Shown piece by piece: positions 1-11,122 of a stretch of 64,000 nt of DNA (its first letter is position 1; the number at the start of each line of letters is the position of its first letter). This stretch comes from Chalara sp. BL73 (Eukaryota > Ascomycota > Leotiomycetes > Helotiales), in contig CAKJVC010000124.1 of the NCBI GenBank assembly GCA_918026815.1, forward strand, positions 62,001-126,000, written 5' to 3'. Made by a program: the position numbers and the translations under genes. The notes under the pieces were generated by a model, which was given only the letters and a program-made list of their open reading frames with translations, searched no databases and had not been told where the DNA came from.

Positions 1-281
1 CGGAAAGCAAAAGCGAGCATTGCCCAGCCACAAGGCTTACCTTCTTGGCACCGCCGAAAATGCCGTGAATTCCTCCAAAACATGCAGAATCCGCCTGGAG
101 ACGCGAAATCTCGAAAGCGTAGCCTCGTCACCCAGCCAATGACTGCAACTCGCTGACGCATGCGTTGACGAATGCGAGGAAGGACCATCGTACTCGCAAA
201 AGACTGATAAACTGGAGCCCAACCTCGCCAACAAGGTCGCCAATCTCGCATCTTTGCGGCTCTCGAATCAACATACGAGGT
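1..281. other. Window edge and upstream region of the first regulator gene
   Basis: No gene is supported here. On the minus strand an open stretch ends at a donor-like GTAAGC near base 36-41, which could be an exon of a neighbour cut by the window edge, but a stop codon lies close upstream and no family is recognisable. The rest is presumably promoter and leader of the plus-strand regulator that starts at 282. Confidence 0.3.
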
Positions 282-2499
282 ATGGAGAACACCACGGCGA
301 TGGCCACCACGGAGTCGGAAACTGCATCTAGACGCCCGCATAGGAAGTCGAGGAACGGGTGTAGTCGTTGCAAGAAGCGCAAAGTTAAGGTGCGTTCCAT
401 TGCTCTTGTTTTCTCAACAGGTTTGATTGTGCACGTCGCGGTTTGAAAGAGATTACCTCGGCAGTCCGGGTGTCTCAATCGCCATGCTTGACTGTACGCA
501 GAGTTGTCGAGCAGACCGACTGCACTTCCGATGTCATATCGGTTTGCGTCATCTGCGGCCTGTACCTCCCAAGAAACAGAGATCATTGAGCCCAGCCTGC
601 TGTGTCAGCATATATCACGTGATTTATTCGACCATACTATTCGCGTCTTCGAATTCTCGCACAGCTACCCGCCTGTAATTGGAGCGCCTTGCTCTCGTTT
701 GAACACTTTTTTTCTTTGGTGTAATATATCCTACAGTACTCTCTGCTATTCTATGATGTGATGTACCCGATAATTAACGAATAATCTATCGTTTGGCACT
801 GGAATGGCTACCAGCACCTGGGCATGGAGCAAGCACTTTCGAGGTGATAGCATCCAGTTCCAGTGCCATTATCCTTCAGCATGTTTTAGGGAGTTCCTCC
901 CACCTGAACACTCTTTGCTATTTTGGTGGCATATGGTTTCATTGTTAAATGACACCATCGAATACTTTGGCTGACTTTGAACAGTGCGATGAGAAGCGGC
1001 CATCTTGTACAAATTGTATAAGACACCATGTTCAGTGTGACTTTCTCTACCAGGCTTCTGCAAGCCCGGTATCATCCCAATCCGCAACAGTCTCAAACAT
1101 ATTTCCGTATCACTCGCCATATGCCAACGTGTCATCGCCAGACGAGCTGGCCGGTATACCTCCAGCCGCATATCCGCAGGCTCAACAACCTATAACAGAA
1201 GAACAACTGCCGGTATGCCCGGGACAAGCTTATTTACTTATGAAATAGCTTCTAACGTCAAAAATATAGCCACTGAACCTCATGGATCTCGAACTTCTCC
1301 ACAACTACTATATGTATACAGCAAACACATTACATGGAGACATCGTAATGAAAACTTTATGGCGTCTTAATGTTCCTCAGTAAGCTCCCCAGCTTATCGA
1401 CTGAATATATAATAATCAGGAATATTTCAGGATTGGCTTTTGTCACGATTTTGTCATGCGGGGGATACTCGCAATTTCTGCGCTTCATCTCGCCTATTCT
1501 CGACCTCAAACCCGCGAACTTTACCTCTCCAAGGCCATAGCTCAACATCAGGCTGGGCTACGACAAGCTACGTCAATCCTTGCCCAAGTCTCGCATGAGA
1601 ATTGCTCTGCTGTGTATATATTTACCGCATTGACTTGCATCTTTGCGCTTGCATCTCCCCGCAAGCCAGGAGACTTTCTAGTTAGTTATGCTCCCCATGT
1701 CGTCTGCCTTCTCGAAGTATACTTTTCGAACAGTGCGAAAAACATCACGATGGTTCTGCTACCTGATGCTGCAAATTTTTAACAACTCTCCCTAAATATC
1801 TACCGTTCTGACGTCCAATTAGGTGATCGGTGATTCAGGCATCGCAGAGTGGCTTACACTCTTTCGTGGAACAAAATCCATCATGGAAACTTCAGAAGAT
1901 GCGCTTGCATCCGGACCACTAGGGCCAATGTTCAGTAAAGGATCTCGTCGATATGAAATCCGGGATAGATATGGCTATGAGGCATTTCCAGAGATCCAAC
2001 GTTTGAATGAACTTACGTCCTTTATCGAAGAGTTCACATTAGACCATGAGAAAGTCGAAGTATATCGCCATACAATTTTTGAATTGAGAAAATCATACGG
2101 AATGGTATATAAAAATTCTTCACAGACCATCGAATCTGGTGATATATTCATATGGCTGTTCAAAGTATCGGAGGAGTATCTAGAATTATTACGAGAAAAG
2201 GCGCAGGAGGCACTTGCAATATTTGCCTATTTTTCTGTTATTCCAAAGCGTTTGGAAGTCAACTGGTGGAGTAAGTGGCCCCAAAACGACACAGATGCTT
2301 GATTGAGAAACCAAATTTCTTTGTTATTGCATGTGCACGAACTATTCTGGGTGGATGCTACGTAAATTATTGCTGACATTTGAGAATAGTTGAAGGATGG
2401 AGCACACATCTGATCTCGCGAATATATGGCCTACTGGATGAGGAGCATAGGTTATGGATCAGATGGCCAATCGAGGAAATCGGATGGGTCCCAAACTAG
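282..2499 (+). CDS. Zn2Cys6 fungal-specific transcription factor (six exons)
   Basis: Predicted sequence-specific nuclear regulator of 417 residues. Exons read as 282-389, 985-1212, 1270-1379, 1431-1680, 1823-2270 and 2390-2499, all joining in frame at GT-AG borders. The binuclear zinc cluster is complete only after splicing: C27, C30, C37, C44, C47 and C54 (C-X2-C-X6-C-X6-C-X2-C-X6-C), with the basic stretch CKKRKVK, and the first intron falls exactly before C37. Downstream are segments typical of the fungal-specific TF family, including LAISALHLAY, GIAEWLTLFRGT and the C-terminal GWSTHLISRIYGLLDEEH. The Met at 282 was taken as start; Met7 (300) is an alternative. The 595-base first intron is very long for this genome and holds an inverted repeat. 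Targets cannot be inferred. Family assignment is firm and the exon borders are good but manual. Confidence 0.88.
390..984 (+). other. Unusually long first intron inside the zinc-cluster codons
   Basis: The interval starts GTGCGT and ends ACAG, and its removal restores the zinc cluster. At 595 bases it is several times longer than the other introns in the window. It contains an 11-base perfect inverted repeat (795-805 and 858-868). No coding sequence is seen in it on either strand. Confidence 0.7.
795..868. repeat. Inverted repeat with 11-base arms
   Basis: TGGCACTGGAA at 795-805 is the exact reverse complement of TTCCAGTGCCA at 858-868, with a 52-base loop. It lies within the long first intron of the regulator gene. 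It could be the ends of a small MITE-like insertion or an RNA stem; neither is shown. Confidence 0.6.
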
Positions 2500-3157
2500 A
2501 GAGATATCTACTAGAACCTCCTTAAACTAGGCTGTTTTCCGCTGAGTCTAATATGTGGAACGAGTACTCGCAAAAAAAGTTTTTTCAATTCACGCTGTCA
2601 AATTTAGATCGCGGCCAGGAGTTTCTGCTTTTGTCGAGGAGCTATGTATTGTGGAGGTCCCATTATGATTTGTTGAGAGCTTAGTCGCATTAGGTTGCAC
2701 GCTACGTATCTTTAATCAAAACCATCAACAGATCGCTCTTTTGCTCACTGACCTCTCCAGTTCGCATCCTGCCAGCATGTTGCTCTATGAGGATATTCTA
2801 ATGAGCTGAACTATATGAGGACTGATTCGAGGCTTGCTCAACGCTCAATCATGCGAATTACTGGAATAACACCAATCCTCGAATCCTTTCCGCCTGAATG
2901 CTGGACCTACGCCGTCATGTTACTTCAATTGACCCGTCATACAAAGTTTGATGGTGGGTATCCTGTTGGAGAAGATCGATTCAATTCCTAACTTTGAGTT
3001 TCAGGTGGGTCTACCTCTAGTGTGATTGTTAAGAGTGAGAGGTTTTCCACCTCCTATACGACTTTTGCATTTTTGTTAACAGCACCTCTATGCCTTAGGC
3101 CGTTTTTCAGCTAGACTTGCACTCTCGATCCGCCATTATTTTATTCCTTTAACAAAC
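2500..3157. other. Intergenic region
   Basis: AT-biased sequence between two plus-strand genes. Both strands were scanned for spliced frames and none was convincing. It should contain the 3' end of the regulator and the promoter of the next gene. Confidence 0.5.
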
Positions 3158-4482
3158 ATGGTACAAGGCCACCCAGTAAATGACCCAGAATGGCTGGAAC
3201 GGAGAAAATCTGTCCACGAATGGACAGCCACGGTTGATGCTGTCCTTTGTGACACCTACATTAACCGCCCGCCTTCACCAGCATCATATGTCTTGCGCCC
3301 GAGTATCGATTTCGGTGTAGACTTTGAGCATTACGCTGGCGCTAAGAAGAAACAGCAAATAGATCACATTCGCACCCTCGTCGCTATACCAGAACCGATG
3401 CCTAACCCGACACAATTCACGCCTATATATTCTAGCATAGGTGGGGAGATAGATAGGCTAAGATATGTATTTTATTCGGAGCAGGATGAGAAGATGAGGC
3501 TGCAGATAAGGAAAGAAGTGAGCTGGCATTTCGTTATATTGGGTGTCATGTTAGCCCGATATCTGGGAAGTTCTGACGTGCAACAGGTTATCAGACGTGG
3601 ACTTCAACATGATCTAAACACGGTGCACAAGCTAGTCAAGTATCTCAAGCAAATAGGTTGGACCACCAGAGACGCAAATGGAGTTGCTTATATTGTTTAT
3701 CCTCATCTTTCCATCTTTCCATCTTCTGGCCCATCTCAAAGCAGCCTCCGATCACTGAGATCGACTTGCGCACTTGGAACGAACTCAAGTTGGCATCTAC
3801 TGCTCGATGCCGGCAACGAATGGAAAAGTTGGCAGAGAGTAAGAGGATAGAGGCGAATGAGATGAAATATAGATCAATTAAGATGAGGATTCGTGATTGG
3901 AGGGCTCGCAACAGAAGGAATCAATATTTCAAGAATGAATTAGAAAGTAAACCTAACACCAAAGTCGAAGAAAAGGATGGAAACACAAGCAGCAAATATT
4001 TCGAGGTCAGCATGAATAACGGTCCAGGAAAAAATGTACTCCTGGTAGGAATACCAAAGATAAGGAAAGTCTCGGAGGCTTTTATTGAGCAAGAACTTGA
4101 AATATGCGAACTAAACAGGAGGTGGTACCAGGGACTTGGCAAAACTGAGGTGGAAATCGATCAAGCAGAGAAAGAGATTATCTTCAAGAAGATTGGAGAA
4201 CTTATCGGGAGTGGCCAGATGCCAAAGGATTTGAAGGAAGCAAACCGGCAGATACAGCGCTATGCCGAGTTCAGTAAGAGCGTTTACAAGAGAAGAAGAT
4301 CGAAGATGAGGATAGGGCCCGACAACAAATGGATTCCTGCCCCTGGAATTGGCTGGACGAACCCTGAAGATCCTGACTTTGAGCATTTTTCATGGGCCTC
4401 TGAGCAGGAGTCTGTGACCGAAGCGGGGCTTTGTATCAAGGAGAAGACGTTTTATGATGAGCCTGAAAGAATAGATTGGTGA
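3158..4482 (+). CDS. Hypothetical charged protein, two exons
   Basis: Not recognised. Exon 3158-3682 joins exon 3745-4482 through a 62-base intron (donor GTTGCT, pyrimidine-rich acceptor ending CAG at 3744; an alternative acceptor AG at 3741 keeps frame and adds one Gln). The protein is about 420 residues. It starts MVQGHPVNDPEWLERRKSVH, has a central helical part, and from residue ~180 a long Lys/Arg/Glu-rich region that probably forms extended helices, ending DEPERIDW. No signal peptide, membrane segment or catalytic motif is visible. The nonconsensus donor is the weakest part; a boundary shift would alter only residues near 175. A short overlapping frame (4476-4694) was not accepted as a gene. 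Confidence 0.6.
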
Positions 4483-5129
4483 AAGTCCCTATTTACTCGA
4501 ACGGTGGTTCAAGCTCTAAGAGGCGATATGAGTGGCAACTAGAATGGGATTTCACGAAGGCTGCCACTGAAACTATGGAAAATCAAAGGCAGGCATCAAG
4601 GCCATCGAATATACATGTGGTGAGCCGACAGCACATGTCAATGGTACCAAATGCAAGTTCGCAGAATTTCGAAAGAGTGGGCACTAGTGATTAATCTCCT
4701 GCTGATATAATAAGCGGTTACTGAAAATTATAGCACTATTCAATGAAATTTGATAACTTGGAATTGGCTATATAACACCTTTATTCATTTAAAAACTCGC
4801 TAGCTGAACTTGTTGTGTTGGTATCAATCCCGATTAGGCTAAGGTCTGATCACCACACGTAAGCCCTAACAACCTTCAACCTTGCCTCTCAGGAAACTAC
4901 CTTCATCCTCAAAAAGAGTTGCAGCCATTGCGACATACTGTAAGCCTGGCACGCCAGTCTAACTATCAGAGTAGTGGATTGTACACTTGTAAATAGTACA
5001 TTGTCCTTACCACCTGCACAGATTCTCACCAACACTGTTTTATGAAACATGCTGACAAATACAGGCCAACTGCATAGTCTTCGCTGATTTCTACTTTACA
5101 TGGTGTACACTGTTTATTCCTAATTATGT
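4483..5129. other. Convergent intergenic region
   Basis: Space between the 3' ends of the plus-strand hypothetical gene and the minus-strand oxidoreductase. It includes a short open frame to 4694 of doubtful meaning. Otherwise nothing was seen beyond presumed 3' UTRs. Confidence 0.5.
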
Positions 5130-6212
5130 CTATGACTCTCCGGCAACATTGATCACGATCTTCCCCTTCGCTCTTCCAGTCTTTAACTTCGCTATAGCCT
5201 TCGCTCCGTCCTCAAAAGGGACTACCTGATCAATAATGACTTTGACCTTGCCATCTTTGACCCACTCTAAAATCTTCGATACATCGTTCGGGTCTGGGTT
5301 CGGGGTAAACACCTCGACCTTTGCCTTTAACCCACCCAGAAAGCCAGGCCAGACTTTCATCTTCAGGAGTTCATATGCAAAACTACCTCCACTATCAGCA
5401 AGAAACTTCAGATGCATGGAGAGAACAGCAGCATACCTAAAAGAGGGCCTTCCAGCAACGAGGTCGTACCTCGCTCCCGGCTTCAAATATTCATGGCATC
5501 TCCACCATAACTCGCGATCATACCCCACGTTATCGACCGCATGATCGAACTTCGCACCACTGGCCAGCAACGCCTCAAGCACATTCCCATTCTTATAATC
5601 AATCACCTCATCTGCACCAAGGCTTTTGCAAAGCTCTACATTCGTCGTCGAGCATGTCGTTGTCACATGACATCCCGCCTCCTTCGCGATCTGGATCCCA
5701 AACATGCCCGTCCCGCCACTGCCTCCGTTAATGAAAATCTTGTCGCCCTTTTTGACCCTCAGCGCCGTGGTCTGATACGCCGTCAACCCCGCAACCGTCA
5801 CGCTCGCCGCGTGATGAAGAGAGACTCCCTCAGGGATGAGGGTCATGGTCTTCTCCTTCACGATCGCGTATTCCCTCAGCGCGCCGCCTGCAAAAGGCGT
5901 CGTCCCAGCGGCGCCGCAGACAAGGTCGCCGGCCTTGAAGGCGGATCCGGCGGAGGGCGTGACGATGCGGCCGGCGAAATCAATGCCTGGCGTCGCAGGT
6001 TTAGGGGTCAAGCGCCACAATATCGGTGCTTCGGCGGGCTTGTAGTCGACGGGGTTGATTGACGCATAGAGAACTTGCACGAGAGATTGTTCAGGGCCGG
6101 GAACGGGCAGGTTGGCGGACTCATTGAGCTTCATCGTATTCTCGAGGCCGCCGCTCGTGTGCATATACTGCCATGCCCTCATCGTCGCGGGGAGATTGGT
6201 GCTTCCAGACAT
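5130..6212 (-). CDS. MDR-superfamily zinc-type alcohol dehydrogenase / quinone oxidoreductase
   Basis: Single-exon gene for a 360-residue NAD(P)H-dependent oxidoreductase of the medium-chain superfamily, closest in look to quinone-oxidoreductase and RTN4IP1-like members. The N-terminal GroES-like fold contains SINPVDYKP and TPGIDFAGRI. The Rossmann nucleotide-binding segment is GGSGGTGMFGIQIAK, followed by the typical SLGADEVIDY. The C terminus GRAKGKIVINV is standard for the family. The catalytic-zinc Cys/His set of true alcohol dehydrogenases is not apparent, which favours a zinc-free quinone or enone reductase. The frame stays open upstream to 6272, but Met at 6212 (MSGSTNLPATMRAW) fits family length better. 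Substrate and pathway are unknown. Confidence 0.88.
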   Translation of the reverse strand: MSGSTNLPATMRAWQYMHTSGGLENTMKLNESANLPVPGPEQSLVQVLYASINPVDYKPAEAPILWRLTPKPATPGIDFAGRIVTPSAGSAFKAGDLVCGAAGTTPFAGGALREYAIVKEKTMTLIPEGVSLHHAASVTVAGLTAYQTTALRVKKGDKIFINGGSGGTGMFGIQIAKEAGCHVTTTCSTTNVELCKSLGADEVIDYKNGNVLEALLASGAKFDHAVDNVGYDRELWWRCHEYLKPGARYDLVAGRPSFRYAAVLSMHLKFLADSGGSFAYELLKMKVWPGFLGGLKAKVEVFTPNPDPNDVSKILEWVKDGKVKVIIDQVVPFEDGAKAIAKLKTGRAKGKIVINVAGES

Positions 6213-7523
6213 GGTGATGGGCGATGAGTTTCTGGGCTGGACTGGACTGGCGAAATTCTTTTTGTTCCACAACTTCGATAGGCTTGAGGCGATCGATGGG
6301 TTTCTATACTTATTTCGTTTCTGGAAAGATCCCTCAAGCTCGGCTCTTTCTAGTCCAATTTATTTATTCTTCCCGGTGACCCGCTCGGCGTGCAACTTTT
6401 GGGCAGTTCGATACATGATCCTAGTCGAGCACATGTATGCGCGCGGAATCCCCACCCGCGCCACCAAAAAAGTCAAGCTTTTTCAGTGTTCGGACTGTTT
6501 TCTTGCCAGTCTCGTCCAAACGTTTGACCCTTACAATAAGTATATTTCCTTCAACTCATTATTGACAAATACATGCCGGAATTAAGCTCTTGGTTCTTCA
6601 TATCCCTTAAGAGACGACGTAAAATATTACGGAGTGGTCCAGCTCAGCCAAGATCAGGCGTTTTGTGGGGCAAGTTTGTCCCTATTTGTTGCACCGACTC
6701 GGGGCAATTGAAGTTCCGTTACCACATGAAAATATTCTGGTGATTCTAAACACACCTTCGATCACGACCATCATGGTTTTCCTTCTTTCAATTGAAATTA
6801 TTTAGGAATCGGCGTGGAAAGGAATTATCTTTTAACCTTCATAGGAATGGCAAGAGCGGATAATATGCTGAAGGGTGCTACATATAAAGCAATCTAATTA
6901 GCTCTTGTGCAAAATTACAAATAAATAGTTGAAGGAATTTAAGCAAACAAATTGTATTGAAAGCCACTTAGGCGAATGCTTACTGTGGAGGGAATGGCCG
7001 CCGGGAGAAGATGCAGATTTTTAAGCCATTTATGATGATTAAGTATAGTAGCTTTTGCCTCTCCTTTCCCAACCCACAATGTGGAGCTAAGCGCTGTAGA
7101 GTCCTAGAGAATGAGCACTGAAATTTCAAAATTTGTGGTGGTCGGCATATCACAGAAGGTTGGTTTATGTTCCTCCGCTCAATAATGTGCCCGACGACGT
7201 GGGATTACCCTTTTGCAGTGAGATTCGCTATAGGTGTTTCATGGCTACGCCAATGAGCTGCGGTCAATTGCCTACTTGAAGAAAGGGAGTAGAGCTACCG
7301 AGATTGGTGGTAGGGGAGCTTAGGTTTAGGATGCATGGACCATTTTAGCATGATGGGAGGACATTGATAGCGATAGCGATGAGGGCGTAATTTGAAGCCT
7401 GGGAGCCTACAGGAATATCTGATCTATTAATTTTGTCAACAATAAACGTATCTACTTATAATAAAGACTAATTTTTTGAGATTTTCCAAAGTGATGGTTG
7501 ACTGCTACTTCAAAGCTTATTGT
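6213..7523. other. Gene-poor intergenic region
   Basis: About 1.3 kb with no supported gene. The first part is the probable promoter of the oxidoreductase. The rest is AT-rich with scattered stops in all frames. Confidence 0.5.
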
Positions 7524-7814
7524 TTATAATGCAGGCTGATGATGGATAAATGGGTCATCTTTGATGCTAATGGCTAGTTGACAACCATCAGAGGTTTCTT
7601 TCCTTTGCTTGAGCTCTTCATTCGAAGTAAAGGAAAGTCCATCAAAATACTTCAAGCCCTTATATGCTGTTGCGGATGATGGAATATTTAATGACAAACC
7701 ATAGATCTGATTCAAGCATAGAGTAGCAAGATAATCATCATTTGTCTGGCAAAGTGCATGCTCAAAGAATGTTAGATCCGCTTCCAGCGCTTTATTTCCG
7801 AGCCCAGCTCTCAT
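7524..7814 (-). CDS. Orphan open frame, 96 residues
   Basis: Not recognised. The frame opens with MRAGLGNKALEADLTFFEHA and has a balanced residue composition resembling helical coding sequence, including ALCQTNDDYLATLCLNQIYG. There is no signal peptide, membrane segment or known motif. It may be the remaining exon of a decayed gene, since the adjacent plus-strand locus at 7867 is also broken. Evidence is composition only. Confidence 0.25.
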   Translation of the reverse strand: MRAGLGNKALEADLTFFEHALCQTNDDYLATLCLNQIYGLSLNIPSSATAYKGLKYFDGLSFTSNEELKQRKETSDGCQLAISIKDDPFIHHQPAL

Positions 7815-7866
7815 ATGCCATTATTAGATATAATGCATCCTCCTGACGGAATCCAGACTCTCCGAT

Positions 7867-8712
7867 ATGGTCTTCAACTACAAGCGATCAGAAGCTTATT
7901 CCGCCGTGGCAGACACGCCTCGTAAATCAAAATTCTTTGATAAAGCCAAAAAAAAGAACCGCCTTCCCTGGGCGAAGATCCAAGCAAAAATTGGGAAGCT
8001 GCTTAGATGCCGGGTCTCAGTTCTTCACATGCCACACCGTATTCGACGACAACTAGCAAGGCGAAGGCAACTTCTACACGGAAGAAGACCCATTCAACGA
8101 CTCCTTTATCTTCGGCGCCTTCAGCACTTCCCAAGGCTTAGATCGCCGTGCCCCCAACGAGAGCGTTTCGTCGCAGAATGCTTGTTCGGCACGGCATATC
8201 AAGCCATTTTTTTGCGCACGGCGGTCAGATCTACCGCTGGCTCCATCACATACTTCAAGGATCTCGAGGAAAAGCAGCTCAATTGCAAGATGCTGGAGTT
8301 GCCTGATGGCCCGTTGAGTCTGGAGTTTACGGAGGAGTTTGATGATGCAGGTCTTCCATTTCTTTGCTGGAAGGTCTATTGGGCAATGGGATGTGGAGGA
8401 GGTGAGTGGAGTATAGGCTATGCGAAGTGGAAGGAGGGTGGGGTTGTGGAGTTGAGCGAGGGGGAGAAGATGAGGTTGAGGATTGAGGTTGAGGATCGGT
8501 GTGGTGGGAACGAAGATAGTGTTAATGTTGATGACGACGAGATCTGGGAGGTGGATCCACGATACTTGGTGCTGGATGATAGAACTAGGTGCAGAGCGCA
8601 GATGAGGGTACTCTCTTTATTGGAAGTCGGTACTGCAATAAGTGTGTTCGAGGTCTATGCTTTGAATGAACATATGGGTAACGGCTCGTCTAATTTTCTA
8701 TTCAACACCTAG
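7867..8712 (+). pseudogene. Probable broken gene of unknown family
   Basis: A 281-codon frame is formally open, but coding-like sequence jumps between frames. From about 7990 to 8180 a second frame reads like real protein (SQFFTCHTVFDDN, then a TAG, then GNFYTEEDPFNDSFIFGAF), whereas the first frame there is an Arg/Leu-rich run typical of an out-of-frame shadow. Near 8220-8250 the second frame (GGQIYRWLHH) hands over to the first (ITYFKDLEEKQLNCKM), and from there to about 8600 the first frame looks coding (LSLEFTEEFDDAGLPFLCWK, EIWEVDPRYLVLDD). This suggests at least one frameshift pair and one in-frame stop. An unmodelled intron could explain part of it. Function is unknown. Confidence 0.5.
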
Positions 8713-11122
8713 TTAAATAGGTATAAGATGACCAGTATCAACTCCACCAATTTTCTAATGGCTCTAAGTCTGCAATGGAATAGTGACGATCCATGTGTGG
8801 ATGCCCTAGTTGTCCCAGTACAAGGGCGAAATCACTAACGAAGAACAGTATATAAACCATGTGCACAGTAGCAGCAACTAAAGCTGCTTTAACTCAGCCA
8901 TAAAAAAACCTACTCATGAGGGCAGAAGAATATTGCAATATAATGCTACCTATGATAAACAGCACCAACGATGCTCTTAGAGGCTTGGGCTCTTGTCCAA
9001 GCATATTTCGATTTGAACCATCCACCAAAGCGGGCCGTAGATATATGATGATAAGATCCGCAAATTTTATCTAGTAGGTAGAGATATTATAGCCAAAATT
9101 TTCTTCATGTATCTATTGTTTATTCTGTATAGCATGTACAATACCTGTGTAATTTCTTATCTCTACACACTCCCTAGAGCCAGCTGAAAAAAGTCTGGCA
9201 TCTTACTTTCAACTCTGAATATATGCCACTTCAAACATTTCCATATGTTGCTTCCCGGAAGTTCCAGCCAATAGATGCGTTTAAAAGCTGCGTATGAGGG
9301 TTCAGATCGATTTTTATATAAAGTTGATGGATGAGGAAGAGGAATCAGGTTCTGAAGAAGTGTTAGCATTGAAAAGCGTTAGCAGAAGGATTGAGGCTTA
9401 TGTGGTCCCTGTACAAAAACCACTCGGGATAATTGAACAAGTAGGCTAATACCTGTTATTGGATAATGTTGGTAATTCGTAGTCCAGCAATCTGGAGAAA
9501 TAGAAGACGGTAGCTTCCCTTGGATAGCAGGATCTAGATATCTGAAATAGGCCTGTTGTACACTGTTCATTGTCGATCTTTCTAGGTTATGGTCTTTCAG
9601 ACAACTACAAGGTGAGCATGATTTCAGCGGCATGGAGATAGAGTTAAAAAAGTCTAGAGGCATTTTATTATTGTTTTCTTGCTTTCAAATATACAAGACC
9701 CCGCGGCGGTTAAACTTCGCTTAATAAGGGGCACCAGAGCAGATGAAAACGCCAGGCAACCAAGAGATGATCAATAACTTTCGACAGTGCTTGTTCTGTA
9801 AAAGTAACGAGAGTGAGTATCAAATTGTTTAAACGACCCACGAGATAAATCTGACAATCCTGAGAAGCATTATCTGTCTCGGTGATTTCCATTGACAAAC
9901 CTTCACTATCGGAGTAATAGCTCACCAACTCGATCTATAACAACCAATCCAATTGCGGAACATGCGTTAAATATACAGAATTGGTTCAGAAGTAAGGATG
10001 GCAGGGGGGGGGAAACAATCATGTCTAATGTAGCACTTTTCAGCACTACTCAAAGAAACGCTAAAGACCCATAATTGATTCGATATTGTCAGGGCCGTAA
10101 AACAGGACGGACGATGTATATTCTCCGGAATGGAATTGGGATACACACATCCCTTCCAGTTAACCGCTCTAAAAATGCGTTTGTCAACATCAAAAGATTT
10201 ACTTGGTTGGAAAAAGGCACTATGCTGGCCTACTGTGACCGGCTGCTGGATACCATCTATAACATGGCTAGAGTCTGCAGGAAACCCTGGATCTAAATTG
10301 ATCTTTACTTGGGCTATTGGCTATTTTTGGCCTCTCTAATTTTAATAGCTGGCTACAAAGTTATTCATAGTAACTCTGCCTGGTAATTTCTAAAGATTAC
10401 TTAACACCTGTCAAGTGGAATCTGTATCTGGCAAGAAATGTTGCGCACACAAGCAGCTTGCGACTGGATTTTAGTGGCTCATCTGGCTTCAACTCTTAAA
10501 TTGATATTTTCTTGCATCCCTCTCCAAAATGATAATTTTTGCGTATCATATTATGTACAGCGATATTTTTGCTTAGTAGTCGTAATTCAGGTATCCGTAG
10601 TTCTCATATTTGCTGCCACAGCCGCGTTTAGTGAATAGCGCCTTTCGCCATACTTCCTAAAACGTTAACGCCGAAAGTCGTAAAATTCACAAGCTTGGTT
10701 TTCTTCGGCCGCGTCCGTAGAGCTTGCTATCCACCTCAACACTTCAATATTGTATAGCTCTTGGTTCACTTACAACTACAGCTCTCATTCATTCAAACTT
10801 GGAATTAGGGGTAAAACAGCATCGCGCAACCCGTTTACTCCTATTCGAGGTTTGAAAGAAGTGTTGACAATTCTTCTCAGCAATCTCTTGTCTCAGCCGT
10901 GCCGCCCAATCACCAATCGCTCGCTCCAAACTCTTTTACTCTTCTTCTAAATTGCTGTCAATGACCTTCTCACCAAGCGCTCGCTCAGTTGTGCCCTGCT
11001 ACGTTTGGTTTCAATAGACCGGTCTTCGTTCAAGTTGTACAGCCCTAGAGAATCTTTTACATCAGACCGAGCTGCTTTCTTAACACCCTGTTTATCCACG
11101 ATTCTGCTCTAATTCATCAAGC
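8713..11122. other. Gene-poor region with short orphan frames
   Basis: About 2.4 kb without a supported gene. Minus-strand frames at 9163-9369, 9379-9663 and 9710-9928 lie end to end and might be exons of a decayed gene, but I found no convincing splice chain. On the plus strand 9294-9449 encodes an acidic 51-residue frame. A run of nine G lies at 10004-10012. The last ~300 bases are the promoter side of the J-domain gene. Confidence 0.4.

Noticed and set aside
128..586. 152-codon minus-strand frame over the first regulator exon
   Set aside because: It overlaps the zinc-cluster exon and the intron start, has no family resemblance and reads as a shadow.
4476..4694. 72-codon frame overlapping the end of the 3158-4482 gene
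   Set aside because: It overlaps the stop of a better-supported gene and no donor/acceptor pair joins it to that gene convincingly.
9163..9928. Three consecutive minus-strand frames as one spliced gene
   Set aside because: No consensus splice sites link them in phase and none of the pieces resembles a known family; reported only as part of the gene-poor region.
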